From DATFFO01 sp963744905 (GTDB taxonomy: Bacteria; Actinomycetota; Acidimicrobiia; Spongiisociales; ZC4RG35): a DNA stretch of 64,000 nt. This document shows positions 7,989 through 16,657 of this stretch, piece by piece (position 1 is the stretch's first letter; the number at the start of each line of letters is the position of its first letter). Where the stretch lies: NCBI GenBank assembly GCA_963744905.1, contig CAVUUV010000010.1, positions 1 through 64,000 of the forward strand, read 5' to 3'. Both the position numbers and the translations under genes were made by a program. The notes beneath the pieces were generated by a model. It worked only from the letters and a program-made list of their open reading frames with translations, ran no database searches and was not told where the DNA came from.

Positions 7989-8873
7989 GTGCCAGCACTA
8001 CCTCATATCGCCTCCGGGAAAGTCAGGGAGATCTACGAGATCGACGCCGAGCGACTCCTGTTCGTGGCTACCGACCGGATCTCGGCCTACGACGTCATTC
8101 TCACCCAGCCCATACCGGACAAAGGCCGCGTCCTGACCGGCCTTTCGCTCCACTTCTTCGACCTGTTGGACACGCCCAATCACCTGGTCGGAACCGACCT
8201 CGGCCAGGTGGATGAGCTCACCACCGAGGAGCGCTCCGAACTGGCGGGCCGGGCCATGATCGTGCGGAGAGCGGAAGTGGTCCCGGTCGAGTGCGTGGTG
8301 CGGGGTTATCTCTATGGGTCGTCGTGGCGGGAGTACGAAGCGGGCGGAGGACCCACCACCGAGCACCTGCCCGCCGGACTGCGCATGGCCGACAAGCTCC
8401 CCGAGCCCATCTTCACGCCGGCCACCAAAGCCGTCACCGGCCACGACGAGAACCTGACCGAGGCCGAGACCCGCGACCTGCTGGGTGGCGACCTGTACGG
8501 GGAGCTGAAGCGGCGCTCGGTCGACATCTACACCAGGGCGGCCGAGTACGCCGCCGAGCGGGGCGTGATCCTGGCCGACACCAAATTCGAGTTCGGACAT
8601 GTCGACGACGAGCTGCTCCTCATCGACGAGGTACTCACCCCCGACTCGTCCCGCTACTGGCCGGTCGACGAGTGGAAGCCGGGGAATCCCGTTCCCAGCT
8701 TCGACAAGCAATACGTCCGGGACTGGCTCGACTCGACGGGCTGGGACCATGATCCCCCGCCCCCCGATCTTCCCGCAGAGGTGATCGACGGAACCAGGGC
8801 ACGATACGTCGAAGCCTACGAACGGATCACCGGCCAGGACTTCGACGCCTACCTGCGGAGCCAGCGCCCGTGA
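7989..8873 (+). CDS. purC: Phosphoribosylaminoimidazole-succinocarboxamide synthase
   Basis: PurC joins CAIR and aspartate to make SAICAR. The GTG at 7989 gives 294 residues starting VPALPHIASGKVREIYE, which is the normal PurC N-terminus. A longer open frame upstream is not conserved-looking. ATDRISAYDVI near residue 28, ECVVRGYLYGSSWREY near residue 97 and LADTKFEFG near residue 195 are the expected blocks. It overlaps purS by four bases (GTGA). Confidence 0.95.
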   Translation: MPALPHIASGKVREIYEIDAERLLFVATDRISAYDVILTQPIPDKGRVLTGLSLHFFDLLDTPNHLVGTDLGQVDELTTEERSELAGRAMIVRRAEVVPVECVVRGYLYGSSWREYEAGGGPTTEHLPAGLRMADKLPEPIFTPATKAVTGHDENLTEAETRDLLGGDLYGELKRRSVDIYTRAAEYAAERGVILADTKFEFGHVDDELLLIDEVLTPDSSRYWPVDEWKPGNPVPSFDKQYVRDWLDSTGWDHDPPPPDLPAEVIDGTRARYVEAYERITGQDFDAYLRSQRP

Positions 8874-9112
8874 AGGTCACCGTTCATATCGAACGGCGTC
8901 CCGACATCGCCGATCCGGAGGGCACCACTATCGCTCGCTCCCTGGCCGACCTGGGTTACGACGAGGTCGAGGCGGTCCACACCGGACGGACCCTGCACCT
9001 GGATGTGTCGGGCGCTGACGACGACCGGATCCGGGCCCGGGTGACGGAGATGTGCGAACGACTCCTGGCCAACCCCGTCATCGAGGACTTCACCATCGAT
9101 GTCGGCTCCTGA
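8870..9112 (+). CDS. purS: FGAM synthetase subunit PurS
   Basis: This is an 80-residue structural subunit that bridges PurQ and PurL in the three-part FGAM synthetase. It has the PurS pattern RPDIADPEGTTIARSLADLGY, and a C-terminus (NPVIEDFTIDV) where these proteins always end. The GTG start is coupled to the purC stop. The purS-purQ gap of 72 bases is the only sizeable one in the operon. Confidence 0.95.
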   Translation: MKVTVHIERRPDIADPEGTTIARSLADLGYDEVEAVHTGRTLHLDVSGADDDRIRARVTEMCERLLANPVIEDFTIDVGS

Positions 9113-9184
9113 CACCGGCGTGACCCGTCTCGGGGCGACTTTCCCGGCGCCGGCGCCCGTTAGGTGGCACCGGGAGGCCAAGTC

Positions 9185-9832
9185 GTGATCGGTGTGGTGG
9201 TCTTTCCCGGCTCCAACTGCGAGCTGGACGTGCAGTGGGCGCTGAGGTCGATGGGGGCCGAGACCGAGCTGGTCTGGCACCGTGACACCGACCTGACCGG
9301 GTTGGAGGCAGTGGTGCTTCCGGGTGGCTTCGCCCACGGCGACTACCTGCGCACCGGGGCCATCGCCCGCTTCTCGCCCGTGATGTCTTCTGTGGCCGCC
9401 ATGGCCGAGGCGGGCCGCCCGGTGCTGGGCATATGCAACGGTTTCCAGATCCTGTGCGAAGCGCATCTGCTGGGCGGAGCCCTCATCGCCAACCGGGATC
9501 TCAACTTCATCTGCCGCTACGTCCCGGTCGAGATCATCGACGGCGGAACCATTCTCACCGCCGGTATCCCCGAAGGGACGGTGGTCAATCTGCCTCTCAA
9601 CTCCTATGAGGGCCAGTTCACCGACCCCGGCGGACAGACCCGGGTGGTGGCCCGCTACTTGGAGGACGTCAACGGTTCCCAGGATGGGGCCGCCGCGATT
9701 GCCAACCAGGCCGGCAATGTGGTGGGGATAATGCCCCACCCCGAACGAGCCTCCGAAGAGATCCTGGGCTCATCCGACGGGCGCCGGCTCCTGGAGAGCC
9801 TGATCGCAGCCACCGAGCGAGTGAGAGTGTGA
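9185..9832 (+). CDS. purQ: FGAM synthetase glutaminase subunit PurQ
   Basis: PurQ supplies ammonia from glutamine to PurL. The class I amidotransferase nucleophile lies in GICNGFQILCE and the catalytic His in MPHPERA, with the Glu two residues on. The GTG at 9185 is preferred over the one at 9164 because GGGAGG lies eight bases upstream and the protein then begins at VIGVVVFPGSNCE, the family's usual start. The last four bases overlap purL. Confidence 0.95.
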   Translation: MIGVVVFPGSNCELDVQWALRSMGAETELVWHRDTDLTGLEAVVLPGGFAHGDYLRTGAIARFSPVMSSVAAMAEAGRPVLGICNGFQILCEAHLLGGALIANRDLNFICRYVPVEIIDGGTILTAGIPEGTVVNLPLNSYEGQFTDPGGQTRVVARYLEDVNGSQDGAAAIANQAGNVVGIMPHPERASEEILGSSDGRRLLESLIAATERVRV

Positions 9833-12090
9833 GCGGCACAGATCTGGCGCCGGAACAGGACGGGATAACCGAGGCCCCCTCCCCTCCTCAGGAGGAGCCG
9901 GGGCCCGAGCCTCTCCACCGCCGCCTCGGCCTGACGGACGAGGAGCACGACCAGATCGTCGCGATCCTGGGGCGGAGCCCTTCCGATGCCGAGCTGGCCA
10001 TGTACTCGGTGATGTGGTCGGAGCACTGTTCGTACAAGTCCTCACGGATCCACTTGCGCCGCTTTCCCTCCACGGCGCCCTGGGTGGTGGTCGGCCCGGG
10101 AGAGAACGCGGGGGTGATCGATCTGGGCGACGACTGGCTGGCCGCCTTCCGGATCGAAAGCCACAATCATCCCTCCTTCGTCGAGCCATACCAGGGGGCG
10201 GCTACCGGAGTGGGTGGCATCCTCCGTGACGTCTTCACCATGGGCGCCCGACCCGTCGCCCTGTGGGACCAGATCCGGTTCGGCCCTCTCGACCATCCTC
10301 GCAACCGCTACCTGCTCTCCGGCGTCGTGGGCGGCATCGCCGGCTACGGCAACGCTGTCGGGGTTCCCACACTGGGAGGCGAGGTGGCGTTCGAGGAGTG
10401 CTACTCGGGCAACCCGCTGGTCAACGTGATGTGTCTGGGAATCCTGCGTCGGGACCAGCTCGTCCTGGGGACTGCGGGGGGGCCGGGCACGGTCGCGATT
10501 CTGCTCGGCGCCGCCACCGGCCGCGATGGCATCGGGGGCGCCTCCGTTCTGGCTTCGGCCTCATTCGACCAGGAATCGGCCGGCAAGCGTCCCTCGGTCC
10601 AGGTAGGTGACCCGTTTGAGGAGAAGAAGCTGATCGAAGCCTGCCTGGAGCTCTACGACCGGGGGCTGGTGGTGGGTGTCCAGGACCTGGGTGCCGCCGG
10701 CCTTTCGTGCGCCGTGGCCGAGCCCGCCGCCCGGGCCCAGGCGGGCATCGACGTGAACCTCGACGAGGTCCATGTCCGCGAGCCGGAAATGAGCCCTTCC
10801 GAGCTCCTCATGTCCGAGTCACAAGAGCGGATGATGGCGTTCGTCGAGCCAGATCAGGTGGAGGCGGTGCTGGCCGTGGCGGCCAAATGGGAGATCGACG
10901 CCTCGGTGGTGGGAACCGTGCAACCCGGAGCGACACTGGAGGTGAAGTATCGGGACGAGACCGTGGCCCGGCTCCCTGCCGCCTCGCTCACCGATGGAGC
11001 TCCCGTCTACGAGCGGACCCTGGGTGAACCCTCCTGGATGGAGGACCTGTGGTCGAACACCTTCCAGCATGTGACCCAGCCCGCCCTGGCCAGCTCTTTG
11101 CTGCAACTGCTCGACGATCCGTCCATCGCCTCGGCCGCCTGGATCTACAACCAGTACGACCACATGCTCTTCCTCAGCACCGTGGTGGGACCAGGCAACG
11201 ACGGCAACCTGATCCGGATCAAGGGGACCGACAAGGCAATCGCGGTCTCCACCGACGGCAACGGCCGTCTCTGCCACCTCGATCCCCGCCGCGGCTCCGC
11301 CCGCCTGGTGTTCGAGGCGGCCCTAAACGTGGCGATGACCGGGGCCGAGCCCCGGGCCGTGGTCGACAACCTCAACTTCGGCAATCCCGAGAAGCCGGCG
11401 GTCATGTGGCAATTCCGGGAGGCAATCGAGGGCATCTCGGAGGCGTGCGAGGCTCTCGGTATCCCGGTGGTGGGTGGAAACGTCTCCTTCTACAACGAAA
11501 CGGACGGCATCGACATCTATCCGACCCCCGTCATCGGGCTGGTGGGCGTGGTGGAGCCTTGCCCAGCCCGGCCACCTCGTCTCGACCGGGCCAAAGAGGG
11601 GATGGACCTGTGGCTGGCCGGAGCACCGGATCCGATCAACATGGCCGGCTCGGCCTTCGAACAGGTCACCTTCGGACACGTCGGCGGGCGGCCAATCGCC
11701 CCCGACCCCACCATGGGCCGGGCGGCCATCAGGCTGGCCCGAACCCTGGTGGCGGAGGAACTATCCCCTGCCCTGCACGACGTCTCCGACGGCGGCTTGG
11801 CGGTGACGGTCGCCGAGATGGCCATTGCATCCGAGGTGGGCGTCTCCGTTCAATACCGGGACTGGCGCCACCTCTTCGCCGAGGACCCTCATCGTTTCGT
11901 CTTCGCCGCCTCGCCCGAGAACCGGGAGCGAATCGAACGGGCGGCCGACCGATCCGGCATCGTGGTGGCCAGGATCGGCACTTTCGAAGGCGACACCATC
12001 GTCTTCAAACGGGGCGGAGCCAGCGCCGTGGTCGACCTGGCAACGGCCGCCGAGACGTATCGCAACGCCATCCCCCGCCGACTGGGCTGA
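9829..12090 (+). CDS. purL: FGAM synthetase large subunit PurL
   Basis: PurL is the ATP-dependent synthetase subunit that makes FGAM from FGAR. At 753 residues it is the small-type PurL that works with PurS and PurQ. Recognisable blocks are MWSEHCSYKSSR near residue 61, FRIESHNHPSF near residue 105, GIGGASVLASASF and VQDLGAAGLSCA. It starts with a GTG overlapping the purQ stop. After purL the expected purF and purM are displaced by about 14 kb. Confidence 0.95.
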   Translation: MSGTDLAPEQDGITEAPSPPQEEPGPEPLHRRLGLTDEEHDQIVAILGRSPSDAELAMYSVMWSEHCSYKSSRIHLRRFPSTAPWVVVGPGENAGVIDLGDDWLAAFRIESHNHPSFVEPYQGAATGVGGILRDVFTMGARPVALWDQIRFGPLDHPRNRYLLSGVVGGIAGYGNAVGVPTLGGEVAFEECYSGNPLVNVMCLGILRRDQLVLGTAGGPGTVAILLGAATGRDGIGGASVLASASFDQESAGKRPSVQVGDPFEEKKLIEACLELYDRGLVVGVQDLGAAGLSCAVAEPAARAQAGIDVNLDEVHVREPEMSPSELLMSESQERMMAFVEPDQVEAVLAVAAKWEIDASVVGTVQPGATLEVKYRDETVARLPAASLTDGAPVYERTLGEPSWMEDLWSNTFQHVTQPALASSLLQLLDDPSIASAAWIYNQYDHMLFLSTVVGPGNDGNLIRIKGTDKAIAVSTDGNGRLCHLDPRRGSARLVFEAALNVAMTGAEPRAVVDNLNFGNPEKPAVMWQFREAIEGISEACEALGIPVVGGNVSFYNETDGIDIYPTPVIGLVGVVEPCPARPPRLDRAKEGMDLWLAGAPDPINMAGSAFEQVTFGHVGGRPIAPDPTMGRAAIRLARTLVAEELSPALHDVSDGGLAVTVAEMAIASEVGVSVQYRDWRHLFAEDPHRFVFAASPENRERIERAADRSGIVVARIGTFEGDTIVFKRGGASAVVDLATAAETYRNAIPRRLG

Positions 12091-12158
12091 GACAACTCGA
12101 CAGCTCAGCTCGCGAAAACAAAACCCGGATGGGGACACCTCGACCCACCCGACACCCT

Positions 12159-12184
12159 AAAGTCATCAGACATCTTATGACTTT
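12159..12184. promoter_or_regulatory. 26-bp inverted repeat, candidate operator of the kinase-ABC-GntR operon
   Basis: AAAGTCAT and ATGACTTT are perfect 8-bp arms around a 10-base spacer, 19-44 bases before the first gene of the operon. It is the only strong dyad in the purL-kinase gap. The natural candidate to bind it is the GntR/UTRA regulator encoded at the far end of the same operon (20730-21461); this link is an inference. Confidence 0.55.
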
Positions 12185-12202
12185 CCCTTGGAGACCGGCG
12201 CC

Positions 12203-13660
12203 GTGACCGTCATCGGATGCGACGTGGGCACCCAGAGCACGAAGGGCGTACTCGTATCGGAGAGCGGGGATGTCATCTCCACGGCCTCCGCCCGACACGC
12301 GGTCGAGTTCCCCGCCGCCGGTTGGGCACAGCAGGACCCCCTGGAGTGGCTCAGTGCGGTGAGGACGGTCGTCTCCACGCTGGCTGCTGAGTCTCCCGAC
12401 CCCGTCCGATGTGTGGGCGTGTCCGCCCAGGTCGACGGAGTGGTCGCCACTAATGACCGGCTCCAGCCTCTCCATCCCGCCCTCATCTGGATGGACCGTC
12501 GTTCGGCAGACTCGGCCGCAGAAGTCGGACATCGTCTGGGAATGGACGAGATATTCGCCGTGACCGGACTCAACTGCGACGGAAGTCACGGAGGCCCGAA
12601 GATGAGGTGGCTACTCGACCACCTGACCGAGGACCCGGCTCACCTGCTCCCACCGGCCACCGTCGTCACCAGCTGGCTGACGGGAAACGTGGCCCAGGAC
12701 CACGCAAATGCGTCGTCATCGATGTTGTACGACGTCAGTTCTCGAACGTGGTCACCGATGATGACCGAGGCTTTCGGCGTCGATCCGGAGACTCTGCCGA
12801 CAATCGTCGACGCCACGGACGAGATCGGGTCGGTGCGGCCCGCTCTGGCCGGGGATCTGGGGCTGAGCCCGGACTGCCTGGTCGTGGCAGGCACCGGTGA
12901 CGACCATGCTGCCGCCGTCGGGGCGGGTGCGGTCCGGCCCGGAATCGTCGTCGACGTCACCGGGACGGCCGAGCCGATCGGCACCACCTCTGACCGGGCC
13001 GTCTTCGATTCCGAGCGCCTGGTCGAGACCCACGCCCATGCCGTCTCGCGCAGCTTCTTCATCGAGAACCCCGGCTTCGTGTCCGGCGGCAGCGTGTTGT
13101 GGGTATCGAAACTGCTCAACATCGATCAGGGCGAGGTCTTGGCCAGGGCGGATCGCTCTCCGGCCGGGGCGCGGGGCCTGGTCTTCATTCCTGCCCTGTC
13201 TGGGTCGATGGCGCCCCGGTGGAACGACCGGGCCCGAGGATCCTTCTCGGGCGTGACAATGGAACACGACTCCGATCACTGGTGCCGGGCAGTACTGGAA
13301 GGCTGCGTCTTCGCCATGAGGGACGTGGTCGATCGAATCGAGAAGATGGGCCTGGCGGTGGATGAGTGCCGCGTCACCGGGGGCGGAGCACGAAGCCCGG
13401 TCTGGCTGCAGATGAAAGCCGACGTCACAGGGCGGGCGGTGAGGGCGGTTGAAGGTGAAGGAAGCGCCCTCGGCGCCGCCTGCCTGGCTGCAGTGGCGGC
13501 GGGATGGTTCCCCGATCTCCCCAGCGCCACCGATGACCTGGTGATCGTCGACGGCGCAGTATTCGAACCTCAGACCTCAAACGCCGAAGCCTACAGCGGG
13601 GCCTATTCGAAATACCGGGCCGTATTCGATGCCCTGGAGCCTCTGTGGGGCCGGGCGTGA
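12203..13660 (+). CDS. FGGY-family carbohydrate kinase
   Basis: This is a 485-residue ATP-dependent sugar or polyol kinase resembling xylulokinases. The phosphate-1 block is VIGCDVGTQSTKGVLV, followed by GWAQQDPLEW. Domain II carries VAGTGDDHAAAVGAGAV near residue 232 and CRVTGGGARSPVWLQM near residue 386, the FGGY adenosine motif. The GTG at 12203 is chosen because GGAG lies nine bases upstream; a TTG at 12188 is also in frame. It begins a ten-gene overlapping operon. Neighbours parallel the B. subtilis ara operon (AraB kinase, AraL phosphatase, AraM dehydrogenase), but no isomerase or epimerase is present, so the substrate is open. Confidence 0.85.
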   Translation: MTVIGCDVGTQSTKGVLVSESGDVISTASARHAVEFPAAGWAQQDPLEWLSAVRTVVSTLAAESPDPVRCVGVSAQVDGVVATNDRLQPLHPALIWMDRRSADSAAEVGHRLGMDEIFAVTGLNCDGSHGGPKMRWLLDHLTEDPAHLLPPATVVTSWLTGNVAQDHANASSSMLYDVSSRTWSPMMTEAFGVDPETLPTIVDATDEIGSVRPALAGDLGLSPDCLVVAGTGDDHAAAVGAGAVRPGIVVDVTGTAEPIGTTSDRAVFDSERLVETHAHAVSRSFFIENPGFVSGGSVLWVSKLLNIDQGEVLARADRSPAGARGLVFIPALSGSMAPRWNDRARGSFSGVTMEHDSDHWCRAVLEGCVFAMRDVVDRIEKMGLAVDECRVTGGGARSPVWLQMKADVTGRAVRAVEGEGSALGAACLAAVAAGWFPDLPSATDDLVIVDGAVFEPQTSNAEAYSGAYSKYRAVFDALEPLWGRA

Positions 13661-15042
13661 GTGGAAGATTCCGTCTCGAAGCGGCCCGGGAGCTGGGGCG
13701 CGCCCGGGGGGTAGACATCGAGCTCGAGCAGGTGCTCATTGGGCCTGATGCACTCGATGGTCTGGCCGATACCGTGCTCAGGCTGGCCGGCCCGGGCGGC
13801 GTCGTCACGTTGGAAGACGCCACCCCGATGAAGGCGGGAGACGAGGACCTGAAGACTGCCGTCAACGATCTCGTCGCCTCCGTAATACCGACCAGGCGGG
13901 TGGTCCTGGGCCCTGAGGACGGAAGCCTCCACGTCGACCAACCGACCATCGACGCCGCCCGGACCGCGGCCGAGGGCAGCGGATGCATCGTGAGCATCGG
14001 GTCGGGGTCCATCACCGACGTGGGAAAGGAAGCTGCTCGCCGGACCGGCGCACCCCTGGTGGCAGTTCAGACGGCGGCCTCGGTCAATGGCTTCTCCGAT
14101 GACATGGCGGTGGTACTCCGGGACGGAGTCAAACGAACCGTCCCTTCCAGATCCGCGACGGCACTGGTTATCGACACCCGCGTCCTGTCCAGCGCACCTC
14201 TCGCCCTGACGCGCTCGGGGTTCGCCGAGATGATGGGGATGTTCACTGCGCCAGCCGACTGGAGACTGGCGGGACTGGCGGGCCACGACACCTACGAGGC
14301 CGAAGTGGTCGACCTGTTCAGGCCGCAAGGTGACGAGTTGCTCGACTCGGCAACACCAATCGGCCGGGGCGATCCCGACGGGCTGCTCTTGCTGGCCGAG
14401 CTGCTCACTGCCTCGGGACTGGCCATGACCGTCGCCGGCCGGACCGCGCCACTCTCGGGGATGGAGCACCTGATCAGCCACCTGCTGGATATGTCCGCCG
14501 CCGCCGACGGCCGTGCAGTCGGGCTGCATGGCTCCCAGGTCGGCGTGGCGTCCCTGGTGGCGGCGTGTCTCTGGAAGCTAGTCCTCGACGATATCCGGCC
14601 CGACGACCTGGCGATGGATCCGCCCGAACCGGCAGACATGGCTGATCGCATCCGGCGGGACTTCTCAGAGATCGACCCCGGCGGAGCGATGGCCATCGAG
14701 TGCTGGCACGACTACGAGACCAAGCTCGAGACCTGGCACCAATCGGTTGCAAGCAGAACCGAAATGGCCGCCTCATGGGCCAAGACCGAGACCGAGCTGA
14801 GATCTGTCGCCGGCGATCCGGCGGCCATGGCCAAGGCCCTGGCGTCGGCCGGGGCTCCGATGCGGTTCAGCCAACTCGACCCGCCGATCGACCCCGATCG
14901 TGTTCGGTGGGCACTGGCGTCATGCCACCTGATGCGGGATCGGCTGACCATTGCGGACCTTGCCTTCTTCACCGGTCGGTGGACCGAGGATTACGTCGAG
15001 GCCGTGCTCGAGGACGCAGCCCGGCTGGGAGGTGGCCTGTGA
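13657..15042 (+). CDS. Glycerol-1-phosphate dehydrogenase (AraM/EgsA)-like
   Basis: The protein belongs to the iron- or zinc-dependent dehydroquinate synthase-like alcohol dehydrogenases. VSIGSGSITDVGKEAA near residue 108 is the NAD(P)-binding glycine-rich block. VAVQTAASVNGFSDD near residue 131 is characteristic of glycerol-1-phosphate dehydrogenases. SGMEHLISHLLD near residue 268 carries a metal-ligand His, with another in GLHGSQVGV. The GTG at 13657 overlaps the kinase stop by four bases. In catabolic direction it would oxidise a polyol phosphate such as G1P to DHAP. The pairing with a NagD-type phosphatase repeats that of AraL/AraM. Confidence 0.8.
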   Translation: MSGRFRLEAARELGRARGVDIELEQVLIGPDALDGLADTVLRLAGPGGVVTLEDATPMKAGDEDLKTAVNDLVASVIPTRRVVLGPEDGSLHVDQPTIDAARTAAEGSGCIVSIGSGSITDVGKEAARRTGAPLVAVQTAASVNGFSDDMAVVLRDGVKRTVPSRSATALVIDTRVLSSAPLALTRSGFAEMMGMFTAPADWRLAGLAGHDTYEAEVVDLFRPQGDELLDSATPIGRGDPDGLLLLAELLTASGLAMTVAGRTAPLSGMEHLISHLLDMSAAADGRAVGLHGSQVGVASLVAACLWKLVLDDIRPDDLAMDPPEPADMADRIRRDFSEIDPGGAMAIECWHDYETKLETWHQSVASRTEMAASWAKTETELRSVAGDPAAMAKALASAGAPMRFSQLDPPIDPDRVRWALASCHLMRDRLTIADLAFFTGRWTEDYVEAVLEDAARLGGGL

Positions 15043-15851
15043 CCCTCACCACCCGCTACCGGGGGTTCGTGCTGGATCTGGATGGAACCGTGTACCTGGG
15101 CGAAGAACTCCTCCCCGGATCGCGGGAGACGATCTCGGCGCTCCGCGCCTCCGGTGCCAGGCTGTTGTACCTCACCAACAAACCCCTGGAGTCGGGGGCC
15201 AGCTACGCCGACAAGCTGACCGCCCTCGGACTGCCCACCGACCCCAATGAGATCGTCACCTCGCTGGACGCCCTGGTCGGCTACATGACCGACCACCATC
15301 CCGGGGCCCCGGTCCTGTGCATATCCGAGCCTCTGGTGGCGACGACCATGGCCGCGGCAGGTTTTGAGATAGTTGATTTCGACCGGGCTGAGAAGGCCTC
15401 CGCGGTCGTGGTCGCCTTCGACCGCACGTTCGACTACGCCAAGCTTCACGCAGCCTTCAAGGCAGTTCGAAACGGGGCGGTGATAGTGGCAACCAACCCG
15501 GACCGCTTCTGCCCGACACCCGACGGCGGACTACCCGACTGTGCCGCCATGCTCGCTGCAGTGGAGGCCTGTACAGGCGAAAGAGCAGAAGCGGTCGTCG
15601 GAAAGCCCTCCCCACAGATGATGGAGACAATCCTTCGTCGCCTGGACCTCCCTCCACACGAAGTGTTGATGGTGGGTGACCGTGTGGAGACCGATGTGGC
15701 GATGGCCCGACGGGCCGGAGTCGACGCAGCTCTGACCCTGTCCGGCGCCACCACCGCAGAGGAAGCGGCAAAAGCCGATCCGCCTCCCACCTATGTGCTC
15801 AACAACCTGGGCGACCTGGCCGTCGCCCTCGGCTCAACCCCTGGAAGGTGA
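15039..15851 (+). CDS. HAD-IIA phosphatase, NagD/AraL-like
   Basis: This is a 270-residue cytoplasmic sugar-phosphate phosphatase. Motif I is GFVLDLDGTVYLGEE near residue 9, motif II LLYLTNKP near residue 44, motif III lysine is in VVGKPSPQMM, and motif IV is MVGDRVETDVAMA. The cap between motifs II and III is the C2a type. The GTG start overlaps the dehydrogenase stop (GTGA). It may dephosphorylate the dehydrogenase's substrate or clear a toxic side product, as proposed for AraL. Confidence 0.85.
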   Translation: MTLTTRYRGFVLDLDGTVYLGEELLPGSRETISALRASGARLLYLTNKPLESGASYADKLTALGLPTDPNEIVTSLDALVGYMTDHHPGAPVLCISEPLVATTMAAAGFEIVDFDRAEKASAVVVAFDRTFDYAKLHAAFKAVRNGAVIVATNPDRFCPTPDGGLPDCAAMLAAVEACTGERAEAVVGKPSPQMMETILRRLDLPPHEVLMVGDRVETDVAMARRAGVDAALTLSGATTAEEAAKADPPPTYVLNNLGDLAVALGSTPGR

Positions 15852-15853
15852 CA

Positions 15854-16522
15854 ATGGAATTCATATTCATGCTGACCCACGACGATCGCACCGTGGGCAA
15901 CGCCATGGCCGTCTACAGGACCCTGGCGGGATCCGACCTGCGATTGATCGGGTTCAAGGACGTCGGCGTCGATGGGACGGCCCTCTCCGAGCTCACCAAG
16001 GCCATGCACGACGACGGACGCACCGTCTTCCTCGAAGTGGTGTCCACGTCGCGTGATGCGGAACTCCATTCGATCGAAGCCGCCCTCGAGGTGGGCGTCG
16101 ACTACATCATGGGCGGAACCCACGTCGACGACGCCTTGGCCCTGATCGTAGAAGCGGAGGTCTCCTACCTGCCGTTTCCGGGCACAGTCATCGGCCATCC
16201 CTCCATCCTGGAGGGATCGCTCGACGAGATCGCGGATCACGCTGCTCGGCTCACCGCCCGACCCGGTGTGACCGGTCTCGACCTGCTCGCCTACCGGCAC
16301 AGAACGGTCGACCCGATTGCCCTCACGGAGGCGGTCGTTGCCGCCGCCTCCGGGCCCGTGGTGGCGGCCGGGAGCGTCGACTCCGCCGAGCGAATAAGAG
16401 CACTCGCCGGTGCCGGGGTGTGGGCCTTCACCATCGGCGGCGCCATCTTCGAACACAGGCTCCCCGGCGCTCCCTCCATCCCCGACCAGGTCAACTGGGT
16501 GCTCGAGGTGGCCGGCCAGTGA
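15854..16522 (+). CDS. Unassigned (beta/alpha)8-barrel-like protein
   Basis: The protein is 222 residues long. Its repeated strand-helix pattern (FIFMLTHDD, LRLIGFKDVG, TVFLEVVS, VDYIMGGTHVDDA, GLDLLAY, GPVVAAGSVDSAERIRALAGAG) looks like a phosphate-binding TIM barrel, with AAGSV...AGVWAFTIGGAIF at the usual phosphate site. I do not recognise the family. An ATG at 15854 with GGAAGG five bases upstream is preferred to the overlapping GTG at 15848. It sits between the phosphatase and the transporter, so an isomerase, epimerase or aldolase role in the pathway is a reasonable guess. A regulatory role like the barrel protein GlpP is also possible. Confidence 0.65.
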   Translation: MEFIFMLTHDDRTVGNAMAVYRTLAGSDLRLIGFKDVGVDGTALSELTKAMHDDGRTVFLEVVSTSRDAELHSIEAALEVGVDYIMGGTHVDDALALIVEAEVSYLPFPGTVIGHPSILEGSLDEIADHAARLTARPGVTGLDLLAYRHRTVDPIALTEAVVAAASGPVVAAGSVDSAERIRALAGAGVWAFTIGGAIFEHRLPGAPSIPDQVNWVLEVAGQ

Positions 16523-16608
16523 GCACCGACCTGCTGGAGGAGCGCCGGGCCACCCGGACTGCCGACACGGAGGACGCCGGCTGGTCGGACGAGGCGATGG
16601 CCCGATGA
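16519..16608 (+). CDS. Possible 29-residue small protein in the operon
   Basis: A GTG overlaps the stop of the barrel gene and opens a frame for VSTDLLEERRATRTADTED, a short acidic-basic helix-like peptide. Its stop (16606-16608) overlaps the ATG of another mini-frame, 16605-16658 (17 codons), whose stop in turn overlaps the ATPase start. The chain of overlaps fits translational relay across the gap, so the reading itself may matter more than the peptide. No homology is claimed. Confidence 0.3.
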   Translation: MSTDLLEERRATRTADTEDAGWSDEAMAR

Positions 16609-16657
16609 GCGCAACCAGGCAATGGTCGATGCTGGTCCGGGCGGGAACGGAGTCGTG

